Shown here: piece after piece, positions 33,347 to 37,973 of the stretch
How the letters are laid out: each line of letters starts with the position of its first letter
Position numbering within the stretch: position 1 is the first letter of the stretch
From: Phycisphaerae bacterium
GTDB taxonomy: Bacteria; Planctomycetota; Phycisphaerae; Phycisphaerales; SM1A02
Assembly: GCA_018701395.1 (NCBI GenBank)
Contig: JABIWU010000086.1
Coordinates: 1 to 37,973, forward strand
Length of the DNA: 37,973 nt
Reading direction: 5' to 3'
The notes under the pieces: generated by a model
Databases searched by the model: none
Told to the model about the DNA's origin: nothing
Seen by the model: only the letters and a program-made list of their open reading frames with translations
Made by a program: the position numbers and the translations under genes

Positions 33347-34098
33347 TAAAAATCAATTCCAAAAAGAAGTCGAACCTGTAAATCTGGTTCTGAATCAACA
33401 TCAGTAATTTGAAATAAAGGTGAGATGCTAAACCACCAATTCGAATTCTGCCACGAAAACGATGGTCCAATAGAAACGACATCATTACCAATAGAATTCC
33501 ATTCAGGAAATTCTTTTTCCCAGACTGCTTGCACTCCCCATGTCATCGAGGGTTCGGGTTGATATGTAAGTGAAAAAGAATTTTCAAGTTTACCTTTCGT
33601 TTCACTTAAATCATCGCCTTCCCATTCTGCTTCTACAGTTACATTATAAAGAACAGAAACTTGTTCAAATTCCCACTCTAAAATACATTTGCCTTCAAGT
33701 TCTAAGAACTCTGGTCCATATTTAATCTCTCCATACATCGCTATTCCAACCTGATCAATGCTTGGAGTTTGTACTTGATATACAGCCTCCAACGCGACAT
33801 CTCTAAACGTTATTTTTTCTTGTTCTGAAGTCTGTTTGATCCTCCAGTCTGCAAAATAAAGTGCAAGTTGTAAACGGTCAGTTACACCCCATTCAAGTTC
33901 ATGTCGAAAACGCCACTCGTTGTATTCGCTATCATTTTTTTTGTCCGTTTTGAACGTCACCCATTGTTCATATTCAAATTCGCCTTCCATCATCGTGCGA
34001 GAGTGGTAAACCCAAGGAGACGTACGTGAAGTCGCTATACAAGGCGATTGAACTATGAAAAGAGCACATAGTACCGATAAAAATATTTTGTAAGACAT
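33346..34098 (-). CDS. Outer-membrane beta-barrel-like protein
   Basis: 250 residues. A signal peptide (MSYKIFLSVLCALFIVQSPCIA) is followed by a protein of alternating, aromatic-rich strands such as FEYEQWVTFKT, EWRFRHELEWGVTDRLQLALYFADW, VSVLYNVTVEAEWEG and WWFSISPLFQITD, ending in Phe (LLFGIDF), the outer-membrane insertion signal. About ten to twelve strands can be guessed. No family name is certain; it resembles small uncharacterised transporter-like barrels. Coupled to a cytochrome c lipoprotein, it may serve in electron or metal exchange at the outer membrane, which is inference. AAGGA lies six bases before the ATG. Confidence 0.72.
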   Translation of the reverse strand: MSYKIFLSVLCALFIVQSPCIATSRTSPWVYHSRTMMEGEFEYEQWVTFKTDKKNDSEYNEWRFRHELEWGVTDRLQLALYFADWRIKQTSEQEKITFRDVALEAVYQVQTPSIDQVGIAMYGEIKYGPEFLELEGKCILEWEFEQVSVLYNVTVEAEWEGDDLSETKGKLENSFSLTYQPEPSMTWGVQAVWEKEFPEWNSIGNDVVSIGPSFSWQNSNWWFSISPLFQITDVDSEPDLQVRLLFGIDF

Positions 34099-34117
34099 TG
34101 AAATTCCTTATTGCGAT

Positions 34118-34144
34118 TGATTCTCACTCGCTTTCGCGGAATCA
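34118..34144. promoter_or_regulatory. Inverted repeat upstream of the barrel/cytochrome operon
   Basis: TGATTC/GAATCA (34118-34123 with 34139-34144) encloses an inner CGC-TTTC-GCG dyad. The sequence ATTGATTCTCACTC slightly resembles a half Fur box. It lies 20 bases before the start of the barrel gene, a suitable operator position. Confidence 0.3.
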
Positions 34145-34236
34145 TACATAGAACTCAGAAAGAAAACAACCCGCACTCGTGGCAATTGCATTAAAACTGC
34201 TTCTAAGGTAACACGACACTTCAAAGCATTCTCTTT

Positions 34237-34244
34237 GCTACGAT
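34237..34244 (+). promoter_or_regulatory. Extended -10 promoter of the MBL-fold hydrolase operon
   Basis: TGC-TACGAT is followed by a 21-base stretch with an AAGGAG ribosome site and then ATG 34266. Unlike several neighbours, this message would have a short conventional leader. Confidence 0.4.
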
Positions 34245-34265
34245 GCCTTCAAGGAGTTCTCGCAA

Positions 34266-34943
34266 ATGGCAATCACACTTACCTTCTATGGACAGTCATG
34301 CTTCCAAGTAGATGATGGAACCAACTGTTTAATTATTGACCCATTCTTTACGGATAATCCCGTCGCTATCTGTGCTGCAAGCGATATCACTTGCACGCAC
34401 ATCGCGATTACACATGGCCACTTTGATCACTTTGCTGATTGCGAGCAAATTGCCAAAACAAATGATGCCACAGTCTTTGCAGCGTACGAAATTTGCAATT
34501 TTCTCCAAGAGCAAGGACACGAAAATAATGAACCTGGTAACCCTGGTGGAAGAATAGAAGCCCCCTTCGGTGCCATTTCGTTTACGCCTGCAATTCACTC
34601 CTCAAGTTACAAGGGCATATATATGGGAATGCCGTGTGGGTTAATTGTTGAATTTGGAGGTGCCGTGATTTACCACGCGGGAGATACAGCCCTATTCTCT
34701 GATATGGAAATGTTAGGCCAAATCTATCAACCAGATATCGCCCTTCTGCCAATTGGCGACCGATTCACCATGTCGCCCGAGATGGCTGGCGTTGCAGCCG
34801 AGATGATTGGTGCACCAACTGCTGTGCCAATGCACTACAACACTTGGCCTCCTATCGAAGTCGATGTTGCACGGTTTGCTCCAAAAGATATCGATGTGCT
34901 CGTGATGGTGCCAGGCGATTCAGTTGAACTTTCTGAAGAATGA
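34266..34943 (+). CDS. Metallo-beta-lactamase-fold hydrolase, UPF0173 family
   Basis: 225 residues, normal for the family. The first part is MAITLTFYGQSCFQVDDGTNCLIIDPFFTDNP; the metal-binding THGHFDHF (His50, His52, Asp54, His55) follows; then AIHSSSY with a further His, the VIYHAGDTALFSDM segment with Asp, and VPMHYNTWPP with the last His ligand. The binuclear site is complete. The family is often annotated as L-ascorbate-6-phosphate lactonase-like, but the substrate is unknown. An AAGGAG ribosome site lies nine bases before the ATG. Its stop overlaps the adenine deaminase start (ATGA), which may suggest a purine-related task but proves nothing. Confidence 0.93.
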   Translation: MAITLTFYGQSCFQVDDGTNCLIIDPFFTDNPVAICAASDITCTHIAITHGHFDHFADCEQIAKTNDATVFAAYEICNFLQEQGHENNEPGNPGGRIEAPFGAISFTPAIHSSSYKGIYMGMPCGLIVEFGGAVIYHAGDTALFSDMEMLGQIYQPDIALLPIGDRFTMSPEMAGVAAEMIGAPTAVPMHYNTWPPIEVDVARFAPKDIDVLVMVPGDSVELSEE

Positions 34944-36616
34944 AAAAAGTCGACACACTCCTTCGTGGCGGTCAAGTCATCAATGTTCAAAACCGTTCAA
35001 TAGAACACATTGACATTGGAATTTTAGATGGAAAAATAGTACTTGGCCCAACTGAAGCTGAAACAATCATCGATGTAAACGGATCGTATATTGCTCCTGG
35101 TTTTATTGATGCACACATGCATGTTGAATCAACTATGTTGCCTCCAACTTCGTTTGCAAAACTTACACTTCCACATGGTACAACTTCTGCTGTGTTTGAC
35201 CCGCATGAAATTGCGAATGTTCTTGGCATTGCAGGCATTACATTAATTATGAATGATGCGAAAAACATCCCGTTTGATGCATTTTTTGCAGCAAGTTCCT
35301 GCGTTCCAGCGTCACCACTTGAAACAAGCGGAGCAACACTCTCCGCAGATGATTTAGAACCATTGTTTTCTGATGAACGCGTAATTGCACTTGCAGAAAT
35401 GATGAACTTTCCTGGTGTTATTTTCGACGATCCAGAAGTACACAAGAAAATTAAAATGGGATTGCGGTATGGAAAAGTCGACGGACATTGTCCTGGACTT
35501 ATTGGCGAACAATTGTTGAAATATATTTCTGCTGGAATTTCAAGCGACCACGAAAGTACAACTGCAAAAGAAGCAAATGAAAAACTACTTGCAGGGATGC
35601 AGATTTATATACGAGAGGGAAGTGCAGCAAAAAACCTTGAAGCATTATTACCAATTGTTACTTCAGAAAATGCTCATAAAATTTGTTTCTGTACCGATGA
35701 CAGACACCCTGCCGACCTAAGAGATGAAGGGCATATTGACCACATAATTCGTAAAGCAATTACACTTGGGCTCGACCCCATCCTTGCCATCTGCATTGCT
35801 ACCAAACACACTGCCGATCACTACGGACTGAAACAAATTGGTTCAATCGATACTGGAAAATTTGCAAACCTTGTACTCTTTGATAACTTGCAATCACCTC
35901 ACCCAAGGCAAACGTGGCATCATGGAAATCTCGTTGCTGAGAATAGTAAAACACTTATTGAAATCAAATGTGAAACGGATTGGTCATTAGCAAAAGAAAG
36001 CGTTCATCTTCCCGATTCTATAACTACCGATTCATTTCGCATTAATGGTTCTGGAAAGACCATTCGCGTAATTGGGCTAATTCCGAATCAGTTGTTTACA
36101 GAAGAATTGCTCATTGAACCAGTCATTGATAATGATTTGATCGTTGCAGACTCAAAAAACGATGTTTTAAAAATGGCTGTCATTGAACGACATCACAATA
36201 CTGGCAACATTGGATTAGGGTTCATCAAGGGATTAGGTTTTTCAAACGGCGCAATTGCATCAACGGTTGGGCACGATGCGCACAACATTGCTGTTGTTGG
36301 AGACAATGATTCTGATATGTTTTTCGCTGCAAAAACACTAAGTGAATCTGGTGGTGGGCAGTGTGTTGTTTCAAATGGGAATCTGCTTGCTTTGCTCCCC
36401 CTTCCGATTGCTGGATTGATGTCTGACGCTGAACCAAAGAAAGTAATCGAACAACAAATCGCTTTGCTTCGTGCAAGTGCCTCTCTTGGTTGTCCTCTGG
36501 ATGACCCATTTATGCCACTGAGTTTCATTCCACTTTCGGTTATTCCAAAACTTAAACTCAGTGACCTTGGGCTAGTTGATGTCGATCAATTTGCTATTGT
36601 ACCCATCGAAAAATGA
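34940..36616 (+). CDS. ade: Adenine deaminase
   Basis: Amidohydrolase-superfamily enzyme that converts adenine to hypoxanthine and ammonia in purine salvage. 558 residues, close to the usual ~570. Visible motifs: YIAPGFIDAHMHVESTMLPP with metal ligands His59 and His61, LPHGTTSAVFDPHEIANVLG, KVDGHCPGL, GISSDHESTTAKEA, and CFCTDDRHPADL with the catalytic Asp region. The C-terminal half (~400-558) is the domain special to this family, with ERHHNTGNIGLGFIKGLGFSNGAIASTVGHDAHNIAVVGDND. Coupled by ATGA to the MBL-fold gene. Confidence 0.95.
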   Translation: MKKVDTLLRGGQVINVQNRSIEHIDIGILDGKIVLGPTEAETIIDVNGSYIAPGFIDAHMHVESTMLPPTSFAKLTLPHGTTSAVFDPHEIANVLGIAGITLIMNDAKNIPFDAFFAASSCVPASPLETSGATLSADDLEPLFSDERVIALAEMMNFPGVIFDDPEVHKKIKMGLRYGKVDGHCPGLIGEQLLKYISAGISSDHESTTAKEANEKLLAGMQIYIREGSAAKNLEALLPIVTSENAHKICFCTDDRHPADLRDEGHIDHIIRKAITLGLDPILAICIATKHTADHYGLKQIGSIDTGKFANLVLFDNLQSPHPRQTWHHGNLVAENSKTLIEIKCETDWSLAKESVHLPDSITTDSFRINGSGKTIRVIGLIPNQLFTEELLIEPVIDNDLIVADSKNDVLKMAVIERHHNTGNIGLGFIKGLGFSNGAIASTVGHDAHNIAVVGDNDSDMFFAAKTLSESGGGQCVVSNGNLLALLPLPIAGLMSDAEPKKVIEQQIALLRASASLGCPLDDPFMPLSFIPLSVIPKLKLSDLGLVDVDQFAIVPIEK

Positions 36617-36705
36617 CGTTACTCAAACAAACATTTCACAAAGACAGCGTCGTTGTTAAGCAAATTTCACTTGTGATAGGAACCATTCTATGCAGATGGT
36701 TACGA

Positions 36706-36711
36706 GATAAT
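36706..36711 (+). promoter_or_regulatory. -10 element close to the ATP-grasp start
   Basis: GATAAT ends eight bases before ATG 36720 and no ribosome site lies between. The last bases GAACATATG match those at the cardiolipin synthase start. Confidence 0.35.
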
Positions 36712-36719
36712 GAGAACAT

Positions 36720-37577
36720 ATGAAAATAGCGCTTGTTAGTTGTGAGAATCTGCCAGGTTGGGAAGTTGATGATAATCCACTCATTGAGGCATTAGAATCA
36801 AAAGGCGCAACAGTCGTGATGCCGGCATGGACGGAGCCCATCGACTGGGACCAATTTTCCATTTCTATAATAAGAACTACATGGGATTACCATCTTAGAA
36901 AATTAGAGTTTATACATTGGTGTAAAACTGTTCCTCGCCTTTTTAATACTGCAAAAATTATTGAGTGGAATACACATAAATCATACCTTCGCGATCTTGA
37001 AAAGAGTGGAACAAAAATTGCCCCGACCGTTTGGATCTCGAAAAATGAATCTATCGATATCAGAACCGTAATGCCAGAATTGAAAATAAAACGTGGTTTT
37101 ATAAAACCACAAGTCGGAGCATGCGCTTCAGATACTTTGCGATTTTCAACTGATGAACTAGATAAAGCACAAGATTTTTTAGTCAAAAATTTGCACCAAG
37201 ATATGATGATTCAACCCTATTTAAAAAGTGTAGAAACTGAAGGCGAGTTAACTGCAATATTTATTGACGGCGAGTTTACGCACGGTGTGCAAAAAATTCC
37301 TGTTAAAGGTGATTATAGGGTTCAAGATGACTTTGGTGCCACTGACATGCCATTCACATTTTCAAATACTGAAATTGAAACGATGCAAAGCACTGTGCAA
37401 TCGGTTCCACAACAAAGTGAATTGTTGTACGCTCGGTTTGATTATCTTCGCTCTGAAGACGGCGAGTTACTATTAAACGAACTTGAATTAGTTGAGCCAT
37501 CTCTTTTTTTCAGGCATAGTTCTAATTCAGCGACTAAATTTGCTGACGCTATACTAAATAGAGCTATGATGCTTTGA
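36720..37577 (+). CDS. ATP-grasp-like protein (DcsG / RimK-like)
   Basis: 285 residues. The N-terminal domain (~1-95) is of the pre-ATP-grasp type: MKIALVSCENLPGWEVDDNPLIEALESKGATVVMPAWTEPIDWDQFSISIIRTTWDYHLRKLEFIHWC, matching the cycloserine-biosynthesis DcsG-like family (D...L..AL...G......W). Then comes NTHKSYLRDLEKSGTKIAPTVWI, with KRGFIKPQVGACASDTLRF as the nucleotide-binding lysine loop, MMIQPYLKSVETEGELTAIFIDGEFTHGVQKIP, and YARFDYLRSEDGELLLNELELVEPSLFF, which has the Mg-binding Glu and Asn of ATP-grasp enzymes. It probably ligates a carboxylate to an amine; the substrate is unknown. The next gene begins directly after its stop. Confidence 0.82.
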   Translation: MKIALVSCENLPGWEVDDNPLIEALESKGATVVMPAWTEPIDWDQFSISIIRTTWDYHLRKLEFIHWCKTVPRLFNTAKIIEWNTHKSYLRDLEKSGTKIAPTVWISKNESIDIRTVMPELKIKRGFIKPQVGACASDTLRFSTDELDKAQDFLVKNLHQDMMIQPYLKSVETEGELTAIFIDGEFTHGVQKIPVKGDYRVQDDFGATDMPFTFSNTEIETMQSTVQSVPQQSELLYARFDYLRSEDGELLLNELELVEPSLFFRHSSNSATKFADAILNRAMML

Positions 37578-37973
37578 ATGTTACCGAATAAAAGCATACT
37601 ACTATTGGCACTGTTCTTAATACATTGCACAGGACAAAGCGAAAAAAAACCCATAACACAATACGTCTCTGGAACTGATTTCTCATTTGAGATGGTACAT
37701 GTCACATCTAATGAAGGAAATTTCTGGATTTCACGAACCGAAATACCTTGGGACCTGTATGACATCTTCGTGCAATTCATTAACAGCCAAGAAAATTTAT
37801 ACGCAGGAGTAGACGCAATAACAGGCCCTACTCCAGCTTATGGCTCCGTAGATCGGGGATTCGGAAGATCAAATTACCCAGCAATTTCAATGTCAGCACA
37901 AGCTGCTGAATCTTTTTGCAAGTGGTTGTCAACACGAACAAATCAAACCATTTCCATTCCCACTATCGAACAA
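37578..37973 (+). CDS. Formylglycine-generating-enzyme-like lipoprotein, 3' part cut off by the window edge
   Basis: An open frame of 132 codons starts at ATG 37578, directly after the previous stop, and runs off the window without a stop. The N terminus is a lipoprotein signal ending LFLIHC (Cys17). Next come FSFEMVHVTSNEGNFWISRTEIPWDLY, matching the FGE/SUMF1 pattern F.M......GEFWIS..EVT...Y, then GRSNYPAISMSAQAAESFCKWLSTRTNQTISIPTIEQ, matching P....SW..A..FC.WLS...G...RLPTEAEWE. Members activate sulfatases by oxidising a Cys to formylglycine, or are catalytically dead binding proteins; the missing C terminus holds the Cys pair that would decide. A lipid-anchored periplasmic form is more often of the second, non-sulfatase kind. 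Confidence 0.8.
   Translation, partial: MLPNKSILLLALFLIHCTGQSEKKPITQYVSGTDFSFEMVHVTSNEGNFWISRTEIPWDLYDIFVQFINSQENLYAGVDAITGPTPAYGSVDRGFGRSNYPAISMSAQAAESFCKWLSTRTNQTISIPTIEQ

Noticed and set aside
34987-35445. 152-codon minus-strand frame inside adenine deaminase
   Set aside because: It is antisense to a well-conserved coding region and has no family features.

Overview
The window reads as a chromosomal segment of a flagellated, diderm, AT-leaning bacterium of the Planctomycetota, most likely a marine Phycisphaerae-type lineage. This assignment is inference. It rests on a planctomycete-style prepilin protein with a near H-X9-DG motif, a C-terminal sorting tail of the form PAPGAxALLxLAGLxxRRRRR, a fliW-csrA pair, two LptF/LptG permeases, and a murC-murB-ddl-ftsQ remnant that is not followed by ftsA/ftsZ. 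Nearly all sequence is coding. I see no phage, transposon, CRISPR array, rRNA or tRNA.

Layout. 1-2393: the truncated 3' part of a large secreted protein gene and a degenerate B12-binding protein gene, separated by a terminator. 2834-4267: asnS, divergent from a groE operon (pseudo-receiver, groES, 74-residue unknown, groEL; 4442-7171). 7363-10919: an RNase D homologue, a Cys/Met PLP enzyme and ruvB. 10991-12477: a prepilin-like protein behind a strong extended -10 promoter and a leader of successive hairpins. 12503-16323: cystathionine beta-synthase, cystathionine gamma-lyase and glucose-6-phosphate isomerase in one operon. 16350-17107: fliW-csrA on the minus strand. 17311-18952: a zinc-ribbon membrane protein and a parvulin-type lipoprotein, divergent from a shared CATG. 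18949-21671: two LPS-export permeases. 21901-25068: four overlapping minor pseudopilin genes (I, J, K, H types), convergent with a sigma-54 response regulator (25069-26433). 26515-30751: murC, murB, ddl and an FtsQ-like protein. 30783-32228: cardiolipin synthase. 32324-34098: a PEP-CTERM-like secreted protein, convergent with a cytochrome c lipoprotein / beta-barrel pair. 34266-36616: an MBL-fold hydrolase and adenine deaminase. 36720-37973: an ATP-grasp protein and a truncated formylglycine-generating-enzyme-like lipoprotein.

No single large new machine stands out. The most interesting signals are regulatory. (i) About ten genes have a -10-like hexamer, several with an extended TGn, only 6-10 nt before the start codon and no Shine-Dalgarno sequence, which suggests widespread leaderless transcription. 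(ii) The fliW-csrA transcript carries repeated GGA motifs, several in hairpin loops, as expected for CsrA autoregulation. (iii) The prepilin-like gene has an unusual leader with up to five hairpins. (iv) The asnS/groE divergent spacer is packed with perfect inverted repeats. At the protein level the pseudo-receiver before groES, the small gene between groES and groEL, the B12 domain without its cobalt-ligand histidine, and the GspK-like protein with a large extra beta-rich domain deserve a second look.
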